DNA of 64,000 bases from Rhipidocladum racemiflorum (GCA_036346355.1 CM070585.1:8757001-8821000), one strand, 5' to 3'; numbered from the stretch's first letter, positions 12,705 through 24,184 are shown. The notes: generated from the sequence alone by a model not told the origin. A program made the numbers and translations.

Positions 12705-13440
12705 TGCACGCTATGCACGTGAAAGAAAAATGATTTTGCGTTTTTTTGACGCAAAAATAGACTTAGACGTATTTTTAAAAATTTTGGAGGCTCGAGAAAC
12801 CGTAGAGACCGAGCCGGAAAAAATACATATTTTTCTATTGTTGAAAATATTTTTTTGGGGAAAACGGAGAAAGAACCTGGGCCCGTAAGCGCGGCGCATG
12901 ACGTGCGCATGAACGAAAAATGATTTTGCGATCTTTTTTCGGAGAAAAAATAGACCCAGAAGTATTATAACATTTTTTTGAGACTCGAGAAACCCGTAAG
13001 ATCGGTGCACGCCTCGCGCGCGAACGAAAAATGATTTTGCATTTTTTTTTTGGGGAAAAAATAGATCTAGACATATTTTCAAAAAAAAATTTAGGTTTTA
13101 AAGCCCTCAGAGACCGAGCCGAGAAAAAAGTACACAACTTTCTGTTGACGAAAATATTTTTTCGGAAAAAACAGAGAAAGGACCTGAACGTAAAGAGCGG
13201 TGACCTATTTATTATATTTTTGGACCTGATCGCTATCGTGAAAAATTAGAAAAGGGCTCGCTCGCGATTCATATTTAACGGGAGGGTCTTTCCGTAAAGT
13301 GGCGAGCGAGGGACCTAAACGCGATCTGGGAAAATTTTCTTCCCCTCACAAAAAATTACAAAGGACCTCTTTGTAAATTCAGAGGGACCTAGCCGTAATT
13401 CAGAGAAACAGGGAAGCTTTTTTGCAAAATCACCATGAGA
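12705..13440. repeat. Degenerate tandem repeat, units about 120-180 bp
   Basis: Three clear units begin near 12705, 12890 and 13005. Each has GCGCACG, then GAACGAAAAATGATTTTGC, a T-run, GAAAAAATAGA, and GAGACCGAGCC or CTCGAGAAACC. A looser tail to 13440 repeats GGACCT...GTAAATTCAGAG. Reverse frames give look-alike basic peptides (for example KKNAKSFF and KKIAKSFF), which come from the repetition and are not genes. Confidence 0.7.
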
Positions 13441-13599
13441 CACGTGGGGCGGTCCTCCGGAAGCCCTTTCTCCCGAGTTTAATACCGTAGGATTGTAGGC
13501 TACTTACTAGCTAGTGTTGGCAACCCAAGGGGGGACAAAGGAAAGAAGAAGGTATTGGCAAACAATTCACTATCTGTGTTGCACCAATGGTAAAGACCT

Positions 13600-14380
13600 G
13601 ATGTACAAATTTACGTGTGCTCATTTCAAATGTTTGCGACAAGCAGGGAGTTGGATTGCACATGCAGGGAGCCGCCGAAATTCAGAAGTTTCAAATAAAT
13701 CTCCGACGAAATACAAAAACAAAAAATCAAATCCTATTTATTTTAAACCGAGATTTCCAAGATTTCGCCCAAAATATCCGAAATCTTGAACAAAACAAAA
13801 CTACGTACAAAAGGTCAAAAACACGTCAAAAAATTTGAAATTTTTTATATGATTATTGTGCATTAATAATATTCCCGTAAAGTTTTGAGATGATTATCAA
13901 GCTTGTAGAATTTTAAAAAATTGTGCAAGTGGTAATGTCATGAAAAAATAGTTATGTAAATTCTGTTTTTGATTTTTCAAATATAACAAATGAAGTTGAA
14001 GTCATTGAAAAAGGTTTCTATATGTTCCTATGTATTTTAATGCAACATACAAAATATTAATACTGTAAAGTTAGAAATTTCGGCAGCATTTTGACTGATT
14101 TTTGGATTATGACAGTACCAATCAATATATATTGTCATGACAAATGATAAATATAAAATAAAATTAACTCATATGACAATTCAACACATATAGCAAGAAG
14201 ATACAAAAGAATAATTACAATAAAGGTTATGAATATGTTTTACAACAAGAGGCATAATGAAAAGTAGTATGAACATGTAAAGCATGGATAACTACGCATT
14301 GGCACACCTATAATTAGTAGTATGATGACGGTGAAAGCTGGACCTCTGCGTAAAGTTAGCACAATATAGATAAACATACC
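13600..14380. repeat. AT-rich stretch with GAAATTTC-type repeat
   Basis: The segment 13670-13850 has the words AAATTCAGAAGTTTCAAA, CGAAATAC and CCAAAATATCCGAAATC of the dispersed GAAATTTCGG repeat seen again at 17150, 17820, 26580 and elsewhere. The rest, to 14380, is AT-rich with nothing recognisable. Confidence 0.4.
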
Positions 14381-14399
14381 TCATGTCATGTGAAAAATT

Positions 14400-16064
14400 T
14401 GAATTTCACGAACCTGCTTGAACGAATATCGTATCCCTTATGTCAGCAAACCTCTTTTCAAGGACTCTCAGGAATGGCATGTACTGCTCTCCAAACTCAC
14501 GCAACTGCCCCTATTACTCAGTCCTGACAATACAAAATTGCATCATGACATCACTGATCATTGGTAATTTGTCATGATCGATGAACCTCAACATTTTGTA
14601 CAAGGGTTCGACGGCCTGCACAGACCACTCTAAAAGATCTCACCAATCCCTATTGACGGGGTGGTCATATGTGAACTTGCCCTCATCCATCCCAACTCAC
14701 TTGCTACCTGTCCAGTCCGGATGTGCCATACATTACTAGAACTTCTCCTTCTTCTTCCAAAAGCTATCAAGCAAGACGAAGGTCATGCCAAACCTAGTGG
14801 CATTTGGCCACACCAACTCTCCACCTATGTAGCCCTTCATCTGCGCGTGCAAATTCTTATGATTGTACAAGAAGCGGCAAATCCTCTTTGCCCCTCCTAC
14901 GACCCATTTGATCTTGGGGATGTCGCACACATCTTTAAGTATGAGGTTCACCGTGTGTGCCAAGCATGATTGCCAGATAATCCGTGGATACTGCACTCGT
15001 AACATCTAGCATGCTTTCTTGAAGTTGGCTGCATTGACCACTTGCACCATGTTATCGGCACCAATTTCCTCGACAACCACTTTCGTTATCTCGTGTAGCA
15101 GGTACTTCTGCTCTTGAATCTTGCCTGTGGCATCTACGGTCTTATGGAAGAACATTATCCCGTTGCAGTACACCATGAAGTTGATGATGCTCTGCATTAT
15201 AGGTTTAGTCCACGCATCACACATGACTATCACACCAAATGTCACCCAGTCGTCCCTGAACTTCTGAAGGTACTCGATAATCTCCTTCTCGTTCTTGTCA
15301 AGGTACTTCCTGTCGATCTCATGGCTCTGTGGTGCACGAACCCCTGGACCTATCTCCTGCGTCATCTTCGGTGCACCTGAAAACAACAGCCGTAAGAGTT
15401 TAGTCCAATGATGATAAGAATTTTAACTTATAAACCTATGAGCTTTGCATACCTTTGAAGTACGGACACTCGACCTTCCTTCTTGGAATTGTATTTGCAT
15501 GGGACCACTTAGACCATGCCATCCTAAGCTTCTACCTCGCCCCCTGCCTAATGCAGAGTCAATCCGGGGTTAGTGCCGTGCACCACTTTGTTCAAGGCCA
15601 ACATTGATGGAGACCTGGCTTGACCATGTTGATTTGGACCTCTCAAACATTTTGCTGATGATGGATTGGACTTAGGGTCTCATTGCACCACTCCCAGACC
15701 CTGATCTGAAGTTAAACCTTGGCTCATAAAGTAAGCATCTTCTTTGGAGGCCCTTATGGCAATCTTTAGCTGCTCCTGCTCTGTATGATAGTCGGTCGCC
15801 AATGACGTCCAGTCCTCGCAAGCCTCCTCCTTGCGCAGACGCTCCGCCTCTTTCTCCTTCTTCCTTTCCCGACCTCCGCGGAGGTCTGTGAGCATGGCTT
15901 GCCTAACCACTTTAGGCACGCTTGGGTAGGCATTCACCTCACTCGACTGGCCGGCGAGATGTTCCTTCAAACGGGTTGTCCCCCCCCCCTCTCATTACAT
16001 GCGGATAGTAGTTGCACTTCGACCCTTGCCTGACACGCTCCCCATAATCCCAGACGCTATCCAT
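14400..16064 (-). pseudogene. hAT-type transposase (BED finger plus DUF659), broken
   Basis: Minus-strand pieces in order: a BED zinc-finger start (MDSVWDYGERVRQ, then CNYYPH, 16064-15990); a charged linker (KEHLAGQSSEV, RERKKEKEAERLRKEE, 15970-15680); and the DUF659/transposase core (YLDKNEKEIIEYLQKF, VMCDAWTKP, SIINFMVYCNG, VVEEIGADNMVQVV, 15386-15006). This is followed by WQSCLAHTVNLILKD and GELVWPNATRF (15005-14736) and eroded C-terminal pieces down to about 14400. An intron with good GT-AG signals lies at 15377-15452. The frame is broken at a run of G near 15980 and by several stops. The dimerisation region expected at the C terminus is not recognisable. This is a cut-and-paste DNA transposase relic. 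I could not identify matching terminal repeats. Confidence 0.8.
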
Positions 16065-16339
16065 CACATGAATCTGCAACGTAAGACAAGAATTAATAAC
16101 ACATGCTGCATACATAGAAGACTACTTCAGTATATACATAAAAGACTACTTCAGTACATAATATATTAATTATAATATGTACAAAAGTTACAAAAGACCT
16201 AAAAGGTCAAAGCAAAGTCATAATGAGTATAGCCAGTTAAAGATTAATTGTTTGATGTCATCTTTTGCTCTATACATATGCAGAGTAATATCTGATACAA
16301 AGGCTCTTCTTATTGTTCTCAAAGCTGAAATTTGAGGCT

Positions 16340-16680
16340 ACTGATTTTGAAATGTCTTCCCATTATGCTGTTTCCAATTGTTTCAAGCCGCTATGATAAA
16401 TTTTCCATGAAAAAAAGGCAAATTAAAATCATGCTTGGCCTGCATAACAATATCCAAAACACTTAACTTTTGTTGCGACTGAATCCCAAGAATTTGCCAG
16501 GAAGATGTATCGAAGGAACATGTGCAGAAAAGATGTATTAATGTCTCCACGACCCTTAGTTGACGTAATACACAATCAAAGTCATTGTTAACCACATTGT
16601 AATGCCTCCTCATCAAAATGTTCATTGTATTTAGTCTAACCATGAAAAATAGCCAAGCAAAAACGATAGGTGTTGCTCAA
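16340..16680 (-). pseudogene. LINE fragment, reverse-transcriptase zinc-binding region
   Basis: Minus strand 16643-16383 reads MVRLNTMNILMRRHYNV, then a cysteine/histidine-bearing stretch (CVLRQLRVVETLIHLF, CTCSFDTSSWQILG), and continues KFIIAAWNNWKQHN below 16390. This is the zf-RVT pattern found after the reverse transcriptase of plant L1-type elements, where ETxxHLFxxCxFxxxxW is typical. Only this C-terminal piece is present. It is a 5'-truncated relic. Confidence 0.65.
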
Positions 16681-16964
16681 CCTATCTTTCAATCAAAACA
16701 GAGAGTATTTTTTTACACAAAAAAATCGAGATTTTGGTACATTTACCCGAGATTTATGTCGACGGCAGTGAGATCTTGTTCATCCAAGATGAGATGCGTT
16801 GCAAAGATGACCGGACGGGGCCGGATCTGGCCGGAGAATCGCTATGCTTCTTTATCGGAAGGTGAGAGGAAAGTTTGTTGTTGTGACCTGTGAACTTTTG
16901 TCTTTTCATCAGGACCTAAGGCCTAGGCTATCAAGCTTTCTAAGCCATATTAATCAGTCAAGCA

Positions 16965-17036
16965 GGCTCAGCTAAGTTGGTTAGTGGCGTCATTGCAATG
17001 TGCAGTAGGTTGTGGGTTCGAATCCCACTTATAACC
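16965..17036 (+). repeat. tRNA-like (SINE-like) segment with A and B boxes
   Basis: AGCTAAGTTGGTTAG resembles a pol III A box. GGTTCGAATCC (17015-17025) is a perfect B box inside a 5-bp TpsiC-like stem (GTGGG...CCCAC). The 5' and 3' acceptor arms do not pair and no proper anticodon arm forms, so this is a tRNA-derived repeat and not a functional tRNA gene. Confidence 0.55.
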
Positions 17037-17059
17037 GATTTTTTCTATTTTTTCTCATT

Positions 17060-17340
17060 TTTTCCCACATGTTTTGGTCATAGATGGCATTAAATTGTTC
17101 CCCAAAAAAATCTATACAAAATATGTTAAAATTAAATGACATCCGGTCAAAAATGTTAAAATTTCGGCAAAAAAAATCGAGATTTCAGCGGTTTTTGGTG
17201 AAATCTCACCAAAATTTCCGAAATACTGTAGTAATTTGAATTTTTTTTAAATTTTTTTTATCCGGTCAGGATTTGTTATTTCGTCCAAGGCCAGAGAGTG
17301 AAATCTCGAACGAAAAAACCAAAATCTAGCCTGGATTTGA
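17060..17340. repeat. GAAATTTCGG-type dispersed repeat, block 2
   Basis: Words such as AAATTTCGGC, GAGATTTCAGCGG, GAAATCTCACC and CCGAAATACTG recur in both orientations. No coding capacity. The block directly follows the tRNA-like segment. Confidence 0.45.
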
Positions 17341-17605
17341 ATCCATGGTTCTTACCCATCGATCTTCTTCTTCTTCTTGGCACGTTGAGTAGGTCGAGGG
17401 CCTATGGCAAGGACAGTGGCGAAATCAAAATTACACTTCACACACACAGTTTCATAATCTTGTATAATAATTTCATAATATCACAAATCCAACAAGTTGA
17501 AATTTTTCCAAAAATACTATACAAATAGTTCAAATAAAATCTTGTATGAATAGAAGAATTGATCCTTCCATAAGACCTTGCACATGAATAGTCAAATAAT
17601 CTATT

Positions 17606-17746
17606 AGAGGTGCTTCTATGCTCTTCCTCTTAATACAAGTTGCACAAATCTTGAAGCAAACGAAGGGGTAAGTAATCCTCATCTACCCTTCATTCATGCT
17701 TTAATATTTGTGCAACTTTAAAAAGGAAGAGCATAGAAGCACCTCT
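17606..17746 (+). ncRNA. Strong stem-loop, possible small-RNA precursor or foldback element
   Basis: The left arm from 17606 pairs with the right arm ending at 17746. The outer 22 bases are perfectly complementary (AGAGGTGCTTC at one end, GAAGCACCTCT at the other). After a short bulge a further 11-12 bases pair (GTTGCACAAAT with ATTTGTGCAAC), then a weaker inner stem. The predicted fold is about 141 nt with a small loop, within the size range of plant MIRNA precursors. It could equally be a short foldback transposon; expression cannot be judged from sequence. Confidence 0.4.
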
Positions 17747-17809
17747 CATAATCTAAATTTATCAACAGAAGAATTGATCTCTATATACATTTTTCTAATT
17801 TCTGAGGAT

Positions 17810-18370
17810 GCCAATGCCAAGGTTCAAAATCCCGGTGAAATTTCGGAAATCTCGGCCAAGATTTTAGATTTCGGTGCGGGACGAGATTTCAAATCCCGAT
17901 GATATAAAAAAATTAAAAATTTTCAAAAATGCACATCATGGACGGTTTTAGCCCATCACAGACGGTTTTAGGATAACACTGTTTGTGATGTGAACATGAG
18001 CTATTTTGACCGAATTTTAAGTTTTTTGAGCTGAGATTTTGGTGTTTCTCGCCGAGATCTCAGAAATCCCAGTCCAAAAAAGCTGGATTTGAATTTTGCT
18101 TTTTAAATTTCGTCCGAAATTCTGAGATTTTGCTAGAATTTTGGATTTCGGTCACCTCCGAGATACGATTCAAAACCAAAATTTGAAAACTTGGTCGATG
18201 CATAACTGACACCCTTGCCAGGGTTCAACTTTTCGAACGAATTTCGCAAAATTTCGTTCGTACCGCTCTCATGCGAAAAAGAAAACCGTTTCGAATTTCG
18301 TTCAAATTCAAATTCAAAAAATTGAAAAATATTAAAAAAGTTATCCAAAATTTATCCATAATTAGTATTA
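17810..18370. repeat. GAAATTTCGG-type dispersed repeat, block 3
   Basis: Dense in GAAATTTCGGAAATCTCGG, CGAGATTTC, CCGAGATCTCAG and TTTCGTTCG words. It includes a near-duplicate GACGGTTTTAG pair at 17941-17972. No frame is credible. Confidence 0.45.
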
Positions 18371-18774
18371 ATAGCCTTATGACCTCTGATATGAATATTA
18401 TTTAAAAAAACAAAGTTTGAAGACGTTTTTGAGCCATTCAATTTATTTAGTAGAAATATTTGTTGAAGTATATTTAGTATAAATATTTGTTGAAGTATAT
18501 TTAATTGTTATATTTATTGAAGTATATTTAGTACTAATATTTTCTTGTAAAAACCAGCAGCAATGAGGCAAGAATGGTACTATCCATAAAATCATAACCT
18601 GTATTCAGAAAGTACATCTAAGTTTTTTCTTAAAATCACATGTAAACTCCTAAGAGATCATTAGACTAAATCAAAATCACCGGTTTAACATGTTAACAAT
18701 CAATATAGAATTATATGAGACCTCTAGTGATAAACCGTCTTTAATTTTTTTTTCTATTATTTTTTTCTCAAAAT

Positions 18775-19120
18775 AAGCGACAGGAGCTCTACCTATTCAA
18801 TTAAGAAGAGTAGAAACAGTAACAAACAAACTCCCCAACACTCGAACTACCGAGGGTGCCGGAGAGCCACAGACTAGAGGGCCCGAAGGCCCTTGAAAAA
18901 ATTCGCCCAAGCACCCAAACCTCTAATTAACAACTGGGACAGCATACACCAAGAGGAATAAAACGCCCGGAAACCAAGATTACACCGAGGTAAGCCAATT
19001 AGCCGCAGCGGCAACGGCCAAAAGGTCCTGCAGCGCTCTGTTAACTACGTTAAGGACTGAGGCAGACGTGTCGTTGAAGATACGCGCATTACGTTCTATC
19101 CAAAGGTTCCAGAAACCACG
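18775..19120 (-). mobile_element. LINE 3' tail fragment
   Basis: On the minus strand 19120-19030 encodes FWNLWIERNARIFND and ALQDLLAVAAA, the usual C-terminal end of plant L1-type ORF2, followed by a moderately GC-rich stretch resembling a 3' UTR down to about 18780. It is 5'-truncated and not coding-competent. Confidence 0.55.
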
Positions 19121-19359
19121 AATACACGTATTCAACACGAATACAAGTATTAAACAATCAATTGTAGTGCATAAAAAATAAATGGAAATACATTGTTAAA
19201 GGATCTGCTAGAGCCTACAAAAATCATAGTTGATCAAATAAGTGCAACATTTGAATCAGAATTTTAGACTACACCTCCACAACACGCTACATGTTTCAAT
19301 ATTTATTCAATGATATTTAGTAGCAATATTTATTGAAGTAATTATTTAAATATTATTTT

Positions 19360-19700
19360 TGACCTTTAATGGCTTTTTCCAAATTTACAACAATTTTTTT
19401 TACAATTTCCCCCTAATTTTTCTACATTTCCCCCATTTCTTTAACCACCATCGGTTTTTCGAGCTTTTCGAGCGGTTTTCGAACCCAACGGTTTTTCGAG
19501 CTTCTCGAGCGAATTTCAAGCCTTTTCGATCAAATTTCAAGCCTTTTCGAGCGAATTTCACTCGGAGGTTTTGAGACTTTTTGACTAGATTTTAAATTCT
19601 TTTAATTTTCCAACCGAGCGGTTTTGAGCAAATTTTGAGCGAAATTTCATGAATTTCGATATCGCCGGGATGTAGAAATTTGAGTTCGAAACGAAAAGTG
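19360..19700. repeat. GAAATTTCGG-type dispersed repeat, block 4
   Basis: Runs of CGAGCTTTTCGAGCGG and CAAATTTCAAGCCTTTTCGA alternate, with a phenylalanine-rich open frame that is an artefact of the composition. Confidence 0.4.
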
Positions 19701-19902
19701 AAACCCTGACCCCTGCAGGTTCCACTTACAGGCAAGGGTGAGTGGATGGCTTTGAATTCAGGTGATTAGTAGTTTGATAGGCTAATAGTAATTTAAAAAT
19801 CAGCTTATACAATAATTGTCTCTAGATGTCATGTAATAACTATTTTCTCTCTCTTGTACATAAATAATCTATTTATGCTCCCTTGCAAAGTTGTCTACTA
19901 AA

Positions 19903-20128
19903 GACCTGCTTGGCATAGCTCCAGATCCCAACTTCAACTCAGATCTGAAACTTGTAGGCTAAAATAAAGTGAATTAAGTTTATATTTTTATTCTAAAATG
20001 TATATAAGATGACACACCTAAACACTCTTAATATACCCACATCTCTAGCTCCACGGATCTGGTGGAGCTAGGAATACCCAGCTCTACCAGATCCATGTGG
20101 TGGAACTGGATTCTGCCAAATAGGGCTT
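19903..20128. mobile_element. MITE with imperfect TIRs, Tourist-like
   Basis: The left end GACCTGCTTGGCATAG and the right end CTGCCAAATAGGGC are imperfect inverted repeats flanked by TAA and TTAA, as expected for a PIF/Harbinger-type MITE. The interior is non-coding. The family call rests on the ends only. Confidence 0.45.
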
Positions 20129-20810
20129 AAATGAGAACCAGCTCTCTTCTCTTTTCTTTTTTTCTCACTCTTTCATATAGACCAAAACTGATGCATACCG
20201 ACTAAAAGTTAACTCAGATAACTTCATTATATATGCCCTAATACTAGTCGAGTAGCTCATCGGCCCACCATGAGCCCATCTTCCGACGGGTCTAGAAGTC
20301 CACCACGGACTAACACACACGGGGGACAAAAGGAAACGAGTGTGGGAGACTGGGAGTGTCTCCAACAGAAAAGAAAATAAAAAGTTTGGCCCTCTCACGT
20401 CGCTGACAAAAACAGCCTCGGAACCGTCCAATTAACTGCGACAAGGCGCTGGGTCATCGACAACAGCTACCAACACGTGCGCCGCGGCCGCCTTCGAGAG
20501 TTCAAGGTCTATGGGGCACCTCTTCGACAACAACTGATGTAACCCTTCGATGCTATCTGATGACCAATCAGCCAACAGATCAAAACACATCGCATCTTAA
20601 CGCATTCATGCTCATTGTTCTCTCCAAACAGTGACACCCCCGTAATACATTATCAGCAGTAAAGACACCCTGTCTTATTCGCTTAGTCCTGTGTTTCGTG
20701 CTTTCCCTAGTTATTCTGTAAGATCAACATCTAAATCGTCCACAGTTGGACAGACTAGGAGGGCCGCTGGTAACGAGATCCAGAAGCAGAAGCAAGTTAG
20801 ATTTTGGTAG
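20129..20810. other. Intergenic DNA, nothing recognised
   Basis: Mixed composition with a slightly GC-richer part at 20260-20540. Open frames are short and have no family resemblance. Confidence 0.3.
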
Positions 20811-20814
20811 GGTA

Positions 20815-20990
20815 CAGCCCATTCCAATTCGGCTGGACATCATTTTTTCATAATTTAAATTATGTTTCTTTATCGGATTTGTAGTGGGATATGAATGGTA
20901 CGGATAATATTGGTCACGGATTCGAAGCGAATACGGAGCAGATTCGATACGGTACCGGATAGATATCGCGCAAAAAATAGATACCGCATA
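20815..20990 (-). mobile_element. hAT-like subterminal fragment
   Basis: The reverse complement has repeated CCGTATCGAATC, CCGTATTCG and ATATCTATCCGG words, very like the subterminal region of the hAT-type element at 62640-62786. No matching second end is seen. Confidence 0.35.
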
Positions 20991-21503
20991 AAGCACACAT
21001 ATATAGCAATGATTAATCAACAGTATGAGTTGAAATGCAATAAAACTATGCGATTGAACTAGTTATTTTGTCAGGTAGTCTAATAAAGTTGCAAAAGTAC
21101 ATTCACTTTCAACGGTACACATAACAAAAAGTTACGAAACATACAATGATACGTAAATAATATCACAACAACATAACCATGACTCTATGTCTTTATGAAA
21201 GAGACAACACGATAAATAGACAATATTATGATTATATCATACAGACATACAGAAACAAGACTCAACAATATATACAATCTAATAGAAGAGTTTAAAGAAC
21301 AAAATGGTCAATACAGGCTGGCAACATCTCAATAAGATCACGAGTGCATGACCATGGCTAATTGTCCTCAACGCTCAAGCACTCTGTCATTATCAGCCTC
21401 AACCAGTCTCATCCTACATAAAAAAAAGTATACGTGATGTCTTCAGAACAAGAACAAAATTGTATAATAACAGGCCCGGCACAGTCCATGCCCCCATGTC
21501 ATG

Positions 21504-21641
21504 CCGGGTTTTGAACCGAGCTGGACCACCGTGCCTTGGGCCGTTCCAAAAAAAGCCCAGCCCAAACGCTCACCGGGTTTTGAACCGAGCTAGACCACCG
21601 TGCCTTGCGCCGTTCCAAAAAAAGCCCAGCCCAAACGCCCA
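21504..21641 (+). repeat. Tandem duplication, two 69-bp units
   Basis: Units 21504-21572 and 21573-21641 both read CCGGGTTTTGAACCGAGCT...CCGTTCCAAAAAAAGCCC and differ at a handful of positions. They lie directly upstream of a possible gene fragment. Confidence 0.75.
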
Positions 21642-21656
21642 CCTCTATGGGCGACC

Positions 21657-22021
21657 ATGGCCACAGAGGAAGAGCTCGCGGAGGGTCTCGCGGTTCTGGA
21701 TTTGGACGAGGCCATGCAAATTGTGGGCTTGCATACATCCATCACGCAGGGCTCACAAGGAGCTCACGATCGGCGACGGTGTTCCTTGTTTCCACCTCCT
21801 CCCGCGGCCGCTCCCCTGCGGTGCATTAGGTTGTTTAACATCATTCATCAACGATCGATCTCGAACTAGATCTCTCCTGTTTCTGCTTCATAGCTCTTGC
21901 ATGCTCATGACTTTGGATGGATGCAGCCTTCGACTATACCAAGCGCACTGGCTGCCGGGCCACGAGGAGGTTTGTCGACCCCTACGCCATCAACGAGTTC
22001 CTTGAGTACCTCCAGAGATAG
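21657..22021 (+). pseudogene. Unidentified gene fragment, possibly two exons
   Basis: An ATG at 21657 opens a short acidic segment, MATEEELAEGLAVLDLDEAM, with gene-like GC3 bias. After AT-rich DNA ending in GGATGGATGCAG (a usable splice acceptor near 21925), a second segment reads FDYTKRTGCRATRRFVDPY then AINEFLEYLQR and stops at 22021. Both look like real protein. I cannot connect them with a certain donor site and do not recognise the family. It may be a captured or decaying fragment. Confidence 0.3.
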
Positions 22022-22159
22022 GAACTGGACAAAGAGCGGCATTACATTGTATCAGTATTACATCCAGAAAATTGTGAATGCATTTTGCTAAGATCGGTAC
22101 GTATTACATGGTATCAGCTTTCCTGGGTTTATATGATATTAGTTTTGATGTGTAAGCCT

Positions 22160-22340
22160 CTAATCTTCTAATGAAATTCGATTTACCGAAAAATTGAATT
22201 AATTAAATCGAATTTTTTCGATTAATTAATTCGATTTGGTTTTCGAATTTGAACCAAAAATTTCGGTAACCAATTTTAACAACTAAAATATTTTTAAACT
22301 GAATAAATCGAACCGAAAAATTAAATATCCACACCTATTT
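22160..22340. repeat. AATTCGA-rich block of the dispersed repeat
   Basis: TCGATTTACCG, AATCGAATTTTTTCG and AATTTCGG words in an AT-rich stretch, with no coding capacity. Confidence 0.35.
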
Positions 22341-22505
22341 TTACTTGGACCAAGCGAGGAGAGAAAAGATCTGGGACCTGTACCCTACAGTGTATGCTGT
22401 CGGTACTATAATTGTTTGTTGGAACCAGAACCTCACCTGGTACCCGGTACCAAGCAATAAAAAATAATGGAGGGGGAGAGGTTGAGAGGGAGTCCATTGA
22501 TGGTA

Positions 22506-22690
22506 GGGATCAATAGGGATGAAAATGGAATGAAAATGATCGATAAATGATTATTTTGTTTTCGTATTTTTTATTGGTAATGAAAACAAAATCGAAAACC
22601 CCGAAAACAGATGCAGAACAGAATGGAGCGAATACGAAAACAAAAGTGAAAAATTTCATAAGAATATAGTACATAATCTATCCAAACGTA
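22506..22690 (+). mobile_element. hAT-like left end
   Basis: TAGGGATGAAAATGG followed by GGAACAGAATGGAGCG-type subterminal words matches the starts of the elements at 34246 and 60553. Mirrored TTTCATTTCCGTTTCC and TTCGTTTCCG words at 24840-25010 suggest the other end, which would make an element of about 2.5 kb containing the GC-rich block at 23.9-24.2 kb. Confidence 0.35.
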
Positions 22691-23880
22691 CTAACTTTGA
22701 ATGATATTGTAGTTACACACATCTTAAAATATTAGCCAACATTGAGCATGGTATATTGTTATGAACAAAAACATGTAAACATAATAACAAACACATATAG
22801 TTCCACATCATAACACAATAGTAAACACATATAGTTCCACATTATAACAAAATAGCAAACACAATTTCGAATCACCAAAACTCCGCATGAAGTTTTATTT
22901 TTTCGAATAAAACTAGACCACACATATATATGCTCCAATAGCAACAGTTATTGAGCCTAACCAGAGATGTCACGCTTGCTCTTGCACTGCTGCTTCTACT
23001 TGCAGTATTGTCTATGGTTATCTATTACATTGCAATAACCAATTAGTTGTTCTCCTGCTGGTTGTTCAACAGTTATCCTAACACACGGCTGTATACATTT
23101 AAATATAATATCACATGCAAAATCTCAAATGCAAAGAATATTCCTACTGGTTGTTCATTAAAGAGTTTCTTGAGCAAACTCATGTAGCATCTCATGACAC
23201 ATAAGATTATACGAGAACTGAGTAAAGGCTTACACAAAAGCAAAAAAGAAAAGAAAATAAGCACACATGCCACAAATATTGTTAATATTTAAATATGGAT
23301 AGCACCTTTAGCATATCTCGGTCTATTTGATAATATATAGAACAATCTAACACTGGAAGACTCTAGTCACTCAAGTAACTAACCCGGCACTTTAGGAAAA
23401 GGCTTTCAAAGCAAGTTAATGGGCAACAGCCAACAGATACACAACCTTGAAGTTGAACCAGGAGTTGCTCTGGCAATTTTAGTTCCACTCTAAAGTCTAA
23501 ACTGATAAACGACGCAATCAAAGACATGCAAAAGCACAGTGCTCATATTAACGATACTGATCAACAGTTGGGAACATCTAGACTTATACTGGCGATTGCT
23601 TGTGATAGAACCACTTGTCCCTCGCCAATTCACTAGCTTGGCACAATTACCAGATGAAGTGGCATTTGAGCACCAACCTAAACATCACAGGACGATCTAA
23701 CTACAACCATATCAAACCAGAGAGACACACATCTATCGGATTGCTTCTGCTTTCGGAAACAATTAGCAAAATAGTGTAATTCACACCAAATCATCACCAC
23801 ACGCAGGACCAACCTAAACGGTGCCAATTAATCCAAGTCCAGACATCATAGAAGCAGCGACTAAAAGCCTCTAATCTCAA
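22690..23880. other. AT-rich DNA, nothing recognised
   Basis: Contains a short direct duplication, CACATATAGTTCCACAT, at about 22791 and 22827. No credible frame and no RNA gene seen. Confidence 0.3.
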
Positions 23881-23920
23881 GATGTTAAACCGATGGAGCT
23901 AGGGTTAGAGCATACCTGTG

Positions 23921-24175
23921 CTTTGGAGGACTGGCCAAGGACGGCGTTGGCGAGGGCACCAAAGGGGGAGACGCGGTGGGGGGAAAGCCGTCGGTGAGGG
24001 GAGGCCGTCGATAGGGGGCAGCGTCGTTGGGGGCGACGCGGTGGGTAGAGCCGGGGAGGGGAGAACGAGGTGGGTGGCGCGGTTGGGGGGAGGTGCAGTT
24101 GGGGAGGCTGCTGGTGGGGGAGGCCACGGCCACCACCGATGGAGGAGGGGAGGATGAGGGGGTAGCACCGCCGCG
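23921..24175 (-). other. Proline-rich candidate first exon
   Basis: On the minus strand a GC-rich block has two overlapping open frames (87 and 83 codons), both proline-rich, and ends CAAAGCACAG followed by GTATGCTC, a good splice donor. It resembles the 5' exon of a grass gene, but no downstream exon can be recognised between 23900 and 22700. It may be a fragment carried by a hAT-like element. Confidence 0.25.
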
Positions 24176-24184
24176 GGTGTCGAT

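Noticed and set aside
12533..13137. Overlapping basic minus-strand frames of 100-125 codons
   Set aside because: Repeated peptides come from a DNA tandem repeat read in shifting frames.
16965..17036. Functional tRNA gene
   Set aside because: B box and TpsiC stem are good but acceptor and anticodon arms do not form; better as a tRNA-derived repeat.
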